A stretch of DNA of 12,985 nt from Candidatus Krumholzibacteriota bacterium. GTDB taxonomy: Bacteria > Krumholzibacteriota > Krumholzibacteriia > Krumholzibacteriales > Krumholzibacteriaceae. The stretch is taken from NCBI GenBank assembly GCA_030613345.1, contig JAUWMD010000042.1:1-12985 (forward strand), in the 5' to 3' direction. The first letter of the stretch is position 1; each line of letters starts with the position of its first letter. The notes under the pieces are model-generated. The model saw nothing but the letters and a program-made list of their open reading frames with translations, did no database searches and had not been told where the DNA came from. The position numbers and the translations under genes were made by a program. Shown piece after piece: positions 6,067 to 12,985 of the stretch.

Positions 6067-6558
6067 ATGAGAAGGAGTCTGTCAGCAGCGATCCTTCTCC
6101 TCTTCGCCGCAGTCTCCGCCGGCGCTGCATTTGCCCAGGGCCCCGAGCTCAAGGGTGAGATGGCAGCCGCGAAGATCGTCGTAGATGAGGAAAAGGGCGA
6201 AGTAGTTCTGCCGGCCGAGAAGGTCTACCCGAACGATACGGTCGAGTATACGCTGAAGTATACGAACTCCGGCACCGCTACGGCGGCCGGCGTCGACCTG
6301 ATCGGGCCCGTTCCGGCCGGAACGGTCTACATCGAAGAGACAGCCACCGACATTCCCGGAATCAAACCCATGTACAGCATCGACCAGGGCAAGACCTGGC
6401 ATGAGGCGCCGGTAATAATCGAAGTGGCCCGCAGGGACGGGACGGTCGAGAAGAAGAAGGCCGATCCGGAGATGATCACGCATGTCAGGTGGTCGCTGGC
6501 GGGTAACCTCGATGTCGGGGAAGAGATCATGGTCAGCTACCGCGTCCATGTGAAGTAG
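6067..6558 (+). CDS. Secreted single-module DUF11-like protein
   Basis: The 163-residue product has a signal peptide (MRRS then hydrophobic 6-21) with predicted cleavage after AFA (residue 23). The mature chain is one DUF11-like beta-sandwich: NDTVEYTLKYTNSGTATA (54-71) is the typical opening strand pair with the N-x-G turn, followed by VDLIGPVPAGTVYI. Its second half, with DQGKTWHE and ITHVRWSLAGNLDVGE, resembles the last module of the 894-residue protein downstream (DDGGATW, VTNVRWTLTGTLAGG). AAGGAGGA (6052-6059) lies 7 bases before the ATG; a weaker in-frame ATG at 6004 has no ribosome site. No anchor or sorting motif is seen, so it should be periplasmic or released. It could be a minor subunit or cap of the assembly built by its larger neighbours, which is inference. 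Confidence 0.82.
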   Translation: MRRSLSAAILLLFAAVSAGAAFAQGPELKGEMAAAKIVVDEEKGEVVLPAEKVYPNDTVEYTLKYTNSGTATAAGVDLIGPVPAGTVYIEETATDIPGIKPMYSIDQGKTWHEAPVIIEVARRDGTVEKKKADPEMITHVRWSLAGNLDVGEEIMVSYRVHVK

Positions 6559-6592
6559 GCCCCTGAGGCTTCATAAGTTTCGTTTTTCAAGT

Positions 6593-6638
6593 TCCCCTCG
6601 AGGGGATAGTTCCGTTTGAGGATGCTCTCCGTACGGAG
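6593..6638 (+). other. Two short palindromes before the large DUF11 gene
   Basis: TCCCCTCGAGGGGA (6593-6606) and CTCCGTACGGAG (6627-6638) are perfect inverted repeats within the 102-base gap. The second lies about 22 bases before the ATG at 6661 and contains a GGAG, so its folding could limit ribosome access. They could equally be operator sites. Confidence 0.45.
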
Positions 6639-6660
6639 GGCGGAAGGATGGTGATCAGGC

Positions 6661-9345
6661 ATGACTTTCAGGAAATCAGCTGGGTTCCTGGCGATTCTGG
6701 CGATAGCGCTTGTCGTATCGTCGGTCGCCAACGCCCAGACGCCTGCCGGTACATTGATCCGCAACCAGGCCTCGGCCACGTTCGAGGATCTCTCCGGCAA
6801 CACTTACATGGCGACCTCTAATCAGGTCACCACGATCGTGCTCCCGGTATTCGGGGTATCAGTCCTTCCGGACGGTACCGCGGCTGCGCCTGGAATGGTC
6901 GGGACAGCGATACCCGGACAGACGGTATACTACAGCTACAACCTCACCAACACGGGTAACGACAACGACGATTTCACGATCATACCTCTTATCGATCCGG
7001 CCACGACGATGACGCTCGGGCTGGGCGATATTGATATCTACCACGACGTCAACGGTAACGGCGTGCTCGATGGCGGCGAGCCCGTTATCTCGGCCGGCGG
7101 TGTCCCGGGCAATATCGGCCCAGTATCTGCCGGTACGACGATTCAACTTCTTGTCGAGTACCAGGTTCCCGCGCTGGCAGCCGCCGGCGAGGTCGCCTAT
7201 GTCGGCATGTCGGCCACTTCGGTCGGCGATGGCACCCAGGTAGATACTGGCAACTACCACCAGACAGACGTAGTGAGCGACGCTTCGCTGACCGCGACGA
7301 TGACCGGCCTTCCGGCCAGTCTGGATCCGGGCGACGTAGCGACCTACACGGTTACAGGACAGAATGTCGGTAACGACATCGCCAACGGCGTCACCGTCGC
7401 TTCGGTGGGCCTGACCGGTGTCCTTATTTACGACATTCTCCCGACCAACCCTTCGACCGGCAACCCGCTGGCGCTCACCGGCGCTCCCGCCGGCGCTCCC
7501 GCGCTCGGCACGGTACTGTACCTGCCCGCCGGAAGCCCGACCGTGGGCTCACCCGAGACGTGGGCATGGTCGGCCGCTGCCGCGGCCGGCGACATAGCGA
7601 TAGCCTATGTCACCAACGGTGCCCTGGCGATCGGCCAGAACTACAACTTCACCTATGACGTGACGGTTCCTCTTACGATGCCCGCCGGTATCATCAACAA
7701 CGACGGCGCCGTTGCCTACGTGGACAACAACGCCGGTACGCCCGATCCGACGATCGTCACGACGAACAACACGCAGATCGACGTCAACATCCTAGCTGAG
7801 GTACTGGTCGGTCCGAACGGCGTGCCCGCCGCAGGAACGCCTCCTCTGTATGACGACGATTCACAGGCTGTCGCGAACGCCTACGCGAACCAGACGATCG
7901 ACTTTATCAATACGGTAAGGAACGACGGCAACGCCGCGGACGTTATCAATATCGTCCTCGACGCGGGCGCCTCGACCTTCCCTCCGGGATACGGCATCCA
8001 GTTCTTCCGTATCGACGGGGTCACACCTCTGAGCAATACCGGCGCGGATGCGATTCCCGATGTCGGCAACATCAACCCCGGCGCCACGCAGGACTTCATA
8101 GTCCGCGTCACCATCCCGGGCAACGCCGTCGCTGGCGGTCCTTATTTGGCCGTAGTACACGCCGTTTCTGAGAACGATCCGAGAGAGCTCAACGTCACAA
8201 CCGACGAGATCACCGCGGTCAACCCCGCGGCCGTCGACATCGGTAACTACGACGGAGCGGTCGGAACCGACAACGTGCCGGTCAATATCAACACCGATCC
8301 GGGCCTGTCTGTCGACTTCGCTCTCGACGTTATCAACACGGGCGGCTCGAGCGACAACTTCGATCTGTCCGCAGCCATTCCTGCCGCCTGGACAGTGACC
8401 TTCTATCTCGATGCCAACGGTAACGGGATCCTCGACAACCCCGAGCTCATCCCGATCGCCAACGTCGCGTCGGTACCCGCGGGCGGCGAGGTCAACGTTA
8501 TCGCGCGCGTCGATGTTCCCGCCGGCGAAGTCCCGGGCGTGAACGCGACGACCTTCAGGGCGACTTCGGCCCTCAACGCGGGCATATTCGACGAGATCGC
8601 CAACACGGTGACCGTGCTCGGCGCGGCCGCCGTCACGATCACGCCCGACAGGAACGGCACCGGTACGGCCAACGGAACGGTCCGTTACCAGCACACCGTG
8701 ACCAACACGGGCAACGTCGATGATACCTTCATGTTCAGCGCGCTCAGCTCGAACGCGTGGAGCTACGCGTTCTTTGATCTGGCCAACAACCCGATCCCTT
8801 CGGTCACTCTCGTAGCCGGCGCCACCCAGGACATCATCGTCCAGCTGTCGATCCCCGGCGGCGTGGCCGTCGGTACGATCGAGACCGGTACGATCACCGT
8901 GACCGGTAATGGCACCGGAGCCACCGATTCGGCTATCGACGTCACGACGATCGTCGCCGGAAACCTCGTTCTGACCAAGTCGGTCAACCCTGTGGGCAAC
9001 CAGCTTCCCGGAACGGAACTGACCTACAGGACCGATTACTCGAACGTGGGTGTGGCGGCTCTGACCAACATCGTCATTTACGACGCGATCCCGGCCTGGA
9101 CACAGTTCAGGGTCGGCTCGGAGTCGGACGGCACACTGGCCGCCGGAATCACTGCGATGACGACAGAGTTCTCCGATGACGGCGGCGCGACGTGGGTCCT
9201 GGTACCTGCAAGCGGCGGCGGCGGCGCACCTGCCGGCTTCGACGCCAGAGTGACTAACGTCCGGTGGACCCTCACCGGCACGCTGGCCGGCGGCGTCAGC
9301 ACGGCCGATGGTATTGCGCTGATCGTCAGGATCATCGCGGAGTAG
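6661..9345 (+). CDS. Large secreted protein of six DUF11-like modules
   Basis: The 894-residue product has a signal peptide with predicted cleavage after ANA (residue 25). It opens with a segment common in DUF11 proteins (AGTLIRNQASATF, 29-41; SNQVTTIVLPVFG, 53-65). Six beta-sandwich modules can be counted from their N-x-G turns at Asn97, Asn235, Asn421, Asn559, Asn682 and Asn795. Aspartate-rich loops DVNGNGVLDGGE (129-140) and DANGNGILDNPE (584-595) look like calcium-binding loops. I count only two lysines and no cysteine, so the protein is strongly acidic. There is no LPXTG, PEP-CTERM or type 9 sorting motif. GGAAGGA lies 12 bases before the ATG, longer than ideal. It is probably an extracellular structural protein, such as a surface layer or fibre. 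The family is known mainly as repeats in large surface proteins without defined activity. Confidence 0.88.
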   Translation: MTFRKSAGFLAILAIALVVSSVANAQTPAGTLIRNQASATFEDLSGNTYMATSNQVTTIVLPVFGVSVLPDGTAAAPGMVGTAIPGQTVYYSYNLTNTGNDNDDFTIIPLIDPATTMTLGLGDIDIYHDVNGNGVLDGGEPVISAGGVPGNIGPVSAGTTIQLLVEYQVPALAAAGEVAYVGMSATSVGDGTQVDTGNYHQTDVVSDASLTATMTGLPASLDPGDVATYTVTGQNVGNDIANGVTVASVGLTGVLIYDILPTNPSTGNPLALTGAPAGAPALGTVLYLPAGSPTVGSPETWAWSAAAAAGDIAIAYVTNGALAIGQNYNFTYDVTVPLTMPAGIINNDGAVAYVDNNAGTPDPTIVTTNNTQIDVNILAEVLVGPNGVPAAGTPPLYDDDSQAVANAYANQTIDFINTVRNDGNAADVINIVLDAGASTFPPGYGIQFFRIDGVTPLSNTGADAIPDVGNINPGATQDFIVRVTIPGNAVAGGPYLAVVHAVSENDPRELNVTTDEITAVNPAAVDIGNYDGAVGTDNVPVNINTDPGLSVDFALDVINTGGSSDNFDLSAAIPAAWTVTFYLDANGNGILDNPELIPIANVASVPAGGEVNVIARVDVPAGEVPGVNATTFRATSALNAGIFDEIANTVTVLGAAAVTITPDRNGTGTANGTVRYQHTVTNTGNVDDTFMFSALSSNAWSYAFFDLANNPIPSVTLVAGATQDIIVQLSIPGGVAVGTIETGTITVTGNGTGATDSAIDVTTIVAGNLVLTKSVNPVGNQLPGTELTYRTDYSNVGVAALTNIVIYDAIPAWTQFRVGSESDGTLAAGITAMTTEFSDDGGATWVLVPASGGGGAPAGFDARVTNVRWTLTGTLAGGVSTADGIALIVRIIAE

Positions 9346-9360
9346 CAGCACGCAATAAGA

Positions 9361-9392
9361 GGCTGGAGGGGCCGCAAGGCCCCTCCAGCCTT
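9361..9392 (+). terminator. Strong hairpin after the large DUF11 gene, terminator or attenuator
   Basis: GGCTGGAGGGGCC (9361-9373) pairs perfectly with GGCCCCTCCAGCC (9378-9390) around a GCAA tetraloop, 13 base pairs in all. Only TT follows before an A, so it may be leaky and also stabilise the upstream message. Confidence 0.65.
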
Positions 9393-9408
9393 ACAGTTAT
9401 ATGACCTA

Positions 9409-9446
9409 TTCAGAGGCAGGTCCCCACGGCGGGGCCGCCTCTGAAT
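9409..9446 (+). other. Second long hairpin in the 894-residue/OmpA-DUF11 gap
   Basis: TTCAGAGGC (9409-9417) pairs with GCCTCTGAA (9437-9445), and GGTCCCC (9419-9425) pairs with GGGGCC (9431-9436) apart from one bulged T. About 15 base pairs in total, with no T tract after it. From here to 9559 the sequence is purine-rich, with two tiny open frames (see findings) and no clear promoter. Confidence 0.6.
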
Positions 9447-9559
9447 CAGTAAATGGGGAAAAAGAAAGATGACGGAAGGCAGAAGCGCAGCAACAGTAAT
9501 AAACAGAGAGAGTTATGAAGTAAGACACATACAGGAAAGTTAACCGGCGAGGCGGCGCC

Positions 9560-12500
9560 GTGAAGAGAAGGAATTGCATCACTGATTTTTCCACCGGGTC
9601 CACCGGCAGGGGGATACTCCTGTCCGTGCTGGTCCTCGCCGCCCTTTTTGCGCTTACTACGCCTGCATTCTCCCAGATCCCCCCGGCCGGCACGGTAATA
9701 GCGAGCCAGTCGTCCGCATCATTCGTCGACAACGGCAACCAGCTCACGATCCTTTCCAACGAGATAGCATTCAGCGTCCTTCCGATCTTCGGGCCGCTCC
9801 TGACGCCCGACGGTACGTCCGCGGCGCCGGCCGCCTTGCGCACCGCGTTCAGCGGCGAGACTGTATATTTTCCGTTCACTCTGGCCAATATCGGCAACTC
9901 CGACGACACGTTCAGCCTCACTACGGTTTTGACGGCGCCTTCCGATTTCGCCCCGTCGGCGACGGCGGTCTATCTCGACGGAAACGGCGACGGAGACGTC
10001 GATCCGGGCGATCAGCTCATAACGGAGGCCGGTCCTCTCGCTATCGGCGAGACGGTCCAGCTCGTCCTTTCCGCGACCCTGCCTTCCGGCCTTGCCGGCG
10101 GGGAGATGGCGCACATCGACCTCGAGGCGAGATCGCTCGGCGACACCTCGCTGGTCGACCGCGGAAATGTCGTGCGCGTCACGGCGCGCGACGAGGCTCG
10201 AGTCGAGCTGACGCTTGAATCGGATGTTTCATCCGTCATGCCCGGCGGCCTCGTCACGTATACGATGCTTTTCGCCAACACGGGGGAACGTCCGGCGACA
10301 GATGTGATCATCTCCGACCTGATCGACACGCTCGGATTAACCGATGGAACGGAATATCTGCCCGGAAGCGCTGCTGCTTCCCCCGCAGGGACGATCGAAT
10401 ATCTCGACGGCGAGACGTCGGCATGGATCGATGTCGCTCCGCCGGAGCATAGGGTAAAGGGCGCCCGCCTGCGCCTCGATACACTCGCCCCCGGGGAGAC
10501 AGGATCCTTTTCGCTGACAGTCCGGGTCGATGACGATCATGCCCGCGGCGATATCATGAACACTGCCACGGCCGGGTTCACCGGAGGTGACGGGCAGCCG
10601 TACCAGCTCCTTTCCAACGAAGTGACGGTCCTCGTCGGTATGATCAGCGAGGTCTGGATGGGTCCGCTCGGGGACCCGCGGGCAGCGCCAGGATCGGATG
10701 ACGACCGTGTCGTGGTCTCCCTCGGAAGCACCGATTCGGTCTGTGTCTTCCGGCACGAGGTCTTCAACGCCGGAAACTTCGCCGACACCTTCAGCATCGT
10801 GCTTGCCGACTCTTCGCTGATCCCGACTGACTGGCAGGTAGAGCTGCTGGGGCCCGGCGATGTCGTCCTTCCATCGCTTTCCGCCTGGACGGCCAGGCTC
10901 GGACCGATAGAGATCGGTGGGACAAGGGATGTAGCGGTGCGGATCCGGGCCAGCGCCGAAAGGCTGCGCAGCTTTACAGGCAGGGAACTCGTCTTCGACG
11001 TAGAGGCGAGGTCGCTCGTCGATGATACGGCGCGCGACGAGGTGCGGAACGTGCTGGTCAAGGCCGACATGCCGCTTCTCTCTGTCGAGCAGTCGATCCG
11101 CGAGCCGAACGCGATGATCGGCGACGTCGTCAGCTTCATAGTTACCATCGAGAACATGACCGAAGAAACGGTGATCGACAGCATCGTTCTCATCGAGAAC
11201 CTTCCTTCGGGTCTGAAGTTCTCGAAAGGGTACGACCAGCCGGTAATCGAGAACAACAGGCTGATCTTCGATCTCGGCTCGCTTCCGCCGCGCACCAGGA
11301 GGGACGTGATCATCAGGGCTACCATCACCGCCGGGCAGGAGAAGGACGAGCTCGTCTCGACCGCCTGGGTATACGGCATATCGCAGTATGGCGAGGAGAC
11401 GGAGGATGGGCCGGCCTACGCGTCTGTCCGATTGTACGAGGGCGAGTTCACACGTAGAGGGATCGTGCTGGGAAGTGTCTTCATCGATCGCGACCGCGAC
11501 GGGATGAGAGACAAGGGCGAGGAGGGCATTCCCGGAGTGGCCGTCTTCTACGAGAAGGGCACATTCGCCGTAACCGATTCGAGCGGGCTCTGGTCGATTC
11601 CGGGCGTCGAGGAGGGAAGGCACGTCTTCCGTGTCGATCCCAAATCGCTGCCCGATTCGCTGGCGCCGGGTCCTGCCGGACATTTCGGAATGGGTATCGC
11701 GGGACAGTATCTGATCGATCTTGCCCCGGCGGGCAACCGCCGCATTGATTTCCCCCTCCAGGTGATCGAGATCACCGGGGACGGGGACGCTTTCGCCGCC
11801 ATCGAAGGTGACACTGCGGCGGTTACCCGACAGGGCTCCGCCGGTACCGCGACCGCTGCGACATCATCACAACCGGAGAGCAACGGCACGCGAGATGACG
11901 AGCGGTCAGGGCCGGCGGGGCCGGAGAGCCCATCCGACACCTCGGGTACCTACTACGTCCTCGATCTCCCGGGAACCCTCTTCGCCGCGGGAAGTTCGGT
12001 GATGGAGGAGATCCCGCTGAGAGAAGTCGCCGCGCTGAGCCTGTGGGTGCGGGAGCACCACGGCTGGAAGATCGAGATCTCGGGCTATTCGGACAGCACG
12101 CCGATCATGACGGCCGATTATCCGTCGAACTTCGAACTCTCTCTCTCCAGGGCCCGCAGCGTATACCAGCTCCTCAGGATGAACGGTATCCCCGAGAAGA
12201 CGATGGACTACACCGCGTATGGCGCGAGGTTCCCCGTCGCGAGCAACGACACCGAAGAAGGAAGGGCGAAGAACAGGAGGGTCGAGATCCGCGCTGTTCC
12301 TCCCGAGGGTTATACGGGAGAGAATCCCGACATCCCCGCCGCCCTGGCGATGCCCGACACGACGGCGCCGAAGGAATTCATTCTGGCCGACGACGCCGGC
12401 ATATGTGCCGAGATCGTCAAGCCCGCCGAGGGAACAATATTCACCGACAGGGACGGGATTGCCGTCGAAGTCGTCGCTCCGCTCGTGTCGACGGTGGAGC

Positions 12501-12985
12501 TCTACGTAAACAACGTCCCGGTCGGCAGGGAGAAGATCGGACAGAAACAGATCGACATAGGCCAAGGCACGCTGGGATTCATATTCTACGGAGTGAAGAT
12601 CTCGCCGGGGCTGAACAACATCCTCGTCGTCTGCCGCTCCCACGGAGAGAAGAACGTCTGCGTCCGCCACGTATATCTCGCCGGCAAGCCCTCGTCTGTC
12701 CTCGCCGAACACAGGGACGTAGAGGTCCCGGCCGACGGCAGGTCGAAGCCCGAACTGGTATTCCTCGTCAGTGACGAGCACGGACTCCCCGCGAGGGACG
12801 GATTGTTTCTTACGGTGACGGGCCCCGGTGACCTCATCGACGGGCTCGATGCCAACCCGCAGGTCAGTGGCGTACAGGTCGCCACTAAAGACGGCCGCGT
12901 CTCGCTCAAACTCCCCGCTTCCGGTTATTCGCGCAGGGAGAAGCTTGCCGTTACGCTCGAGGCACTGACAGCCGAGAGCCGCCTC
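9560..12985 (+). CDS. Giant multi-domain envelope protein: DUF11-like modules, SdrD B-like, OmpA (MotB subtype) and Ig-like domains (3' end outside window)
   Basis: The frame stays open for 1142 codons to the window end. The GTG at 9560 was chosen because an in-frame stop lies at 9521, GAGG precedes the GTG by 7 bases, and a signal peptide follows (hydrophobic 18-34, cleavage near AFS, residue 38). DUF11-like modules are marked by N-x-G turns at Asn110, Asn240 and Asn403, plus a related module near Asn532. An SdrD B-like domain covers about 634-692 (DRDRDGMRDKGEEGIPGV). A low-complexity linker (740-796) leads to an OmpA domain (798-912) with Asp845 in GYSD, SNFELSLSRA (856-865) and GRAKNRRVEI (901-910), the pattern of MotB-type peptidoglycan binders. 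Ig-like domains follow, the last like Big_1 (VPADGRSK, 1056-1063). It probably anchors a surface structure to the cell wall. The missing C-terminus may hold a barrel or more Ig repeats. Confidence 0.85.
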   Translation, partial: MKRRNCITDFSTGSTGRGILLSVLVLAALFALTTPAFSQIPPAGTVIASQSSASFVDNGNQLTILSNEIAFSVLPIFGPLLTPDGTSAAPAALRTAFSGETVYFPFTLANIGNSDDTFSLTTVLTAPSDFAPSATAVYLDGNGDGDVDPGDQLITEAGPLAIGETVQLVLSATLPSGLAGGEMAHIDLEARSLGDTSLVDRGNVVRVTARDEARVELTLESDVSSVMPGGLVTYTMLFANTGERPATDVIISDLIDTLGLTDGTEYLPGSAAASPAGTIEYLDGETSAWIDVAPPEHRVKGARLRLDTLAPGETGSFSLTVRVDDDHARGDIMNTATAGFTGGDGQPYQLLSNEVTVLVGMISEVWMGPLGDPRAAPGSDDDRVVVSLGSTDSVCVFRHEVFNAGNFADTFSIVLADSSLIPTDWQVELLGPGDVVLPSLSAWTARLGPIEIGGTRDVAVRIRASAERLRSFTGRELVFDVEARSLVDDTARDEVRNVLVKADMPLLSVEQSIREPNAMIGDVVSFIVTIENMTEETVIDSIVLIENLPSGLKFSKGYDQPVIENNRLIFDLGSLPPRTRRDVIIRATITAGQEKDELVSTAWVYGISQYGEETEDGPAYASVRLYEGEFTRRGIVLGSVFIDRDRDGMRDKGEEGIPGVAVFYEKGTFAVTDSSGLWSIPGVEEGRHVFRVDPKSLPDSLAPGPAGHFGMGIAGQYLIDLAPAGNRRIDFPLQVIEITGDGDAFAAIEGDTAAVTRQGSAGTATAATSSQPESNGTRDDERSGPAGPESPSDTSGTYYVLDLPGTLFAAGSSVMEEIPLREVAALSLWVREHHGWKIEISGYSDSTPIMTADYPSNFELSLSRARSVYQLLRMNGIPEKTMDYTAYGARFPVASNDTEEGRAKNRRVEIRAVPPEGYTGENPDIPAALAMPDTTAPKEFILADDAGICAEIVKPAEGTIFTDRDGIAVEVVAPLVSTVELYVNNVPVGREKIGQKQIDIGQGTLGFIFYGVKISPGLNNILVVCRSHGEKNVCVRHVYLAGKPSSVLAEHRDVEVPADGRSKPELVFLVSDEHGLPARDGLFLTVTGPGDLIDGLDANPQVSGVQVATKDGRVSLKLPASGYSRREKLAVTLEALTAESRL

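Noticed and set aside
7861..9351. A 496-codon open frame on the minus strand opposite the 894-residue gene
   Set aside because: Its translation is dominated by Arg, Asp, Gly and Val with no domain, and the plus-strand frame has a signal peptide and repeated modules. Long antisense frames are expected in GC-rich DNA.
10337..11683. A 448-codon open frame on the minus strand opposite the giant gene
   Set aside because: Same reasoning: Arg/Asp-rich, no recognisable motif, and fully opposite well-defined DUF11 and SdrD B-like domains.

Overview
The window looks like chromosomal DNA of a GC-rich, diderm (Gram-negative type) bacterium. Three things point that way: lipoprotein signal peptides, a small outer-membrane-barrel-like protein, and an OmpA-type peptidoglycan-binding domain. 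The archaeal-type phosphoglycerate mutase and the very large secreted DUF11 proteins would suit an uncultured lineage, for example around the FCB group or Krumholzibacteriota/Eisenbacteria-like phyla. That placement is a guess from gene style. I saw no tRNA, rRNA, CRISPR array, transposase or phage gene.

Left part (1-3347). A truncated apgM gene runs leftward. A divergent promoter pair separates it from a rightward gene for a large lipoprotein, which joins a domain resembling the UPF0489 (arginase-like fold) family to TPR-type helices. This gene converges on a leftward orphan ParB-like gene, with a GC-rich hairpin between the two stop codons.

Middle part (3348-5744). A second divergent intergenic region drives the ParB-like gene leftward and a compact operon rightward: a membrane-anchored rhodanese, a MauE/DoxX-like membrane protein and a small barrel-like outer-membrane protein. 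The genes overlap or nearly touch and end in a clear terminator. I infer an envelope thiol/sulfur redox module with an outer-membrane partner. A separate small gene follows with its own promoter and a TTG start. It encodes a lipoprotein with a YHS-like domain lacking the usual cysteines, and is followed by a terminator.

Right part (5745-12985). A gene-free stretch of about 320 bases, rich in small hairpins, leads into three rightward genes for secreted proteins built from DUF11-like beta-sandwich modules: a 163-residue single-module protein, an 894-residue six-module protein, and a third protein of more than 1142 residues that leaves the window. The third carries DUF11-like modules, an SdrD B-like domain, an OmpA domain of MotB subtype and Ig-like domains. 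The two large proteins share a homologous N-terminal segment, and the small protein resembles the last module of the 894-residue protein. Strong hairpins lie between the second and third genes, suggesting graded expression. The best candidate for something undescribed is this cluster: a possible multi-component surface layer or fibre in which the third protein anchors to peptidoglycan and the other two assemble outside.
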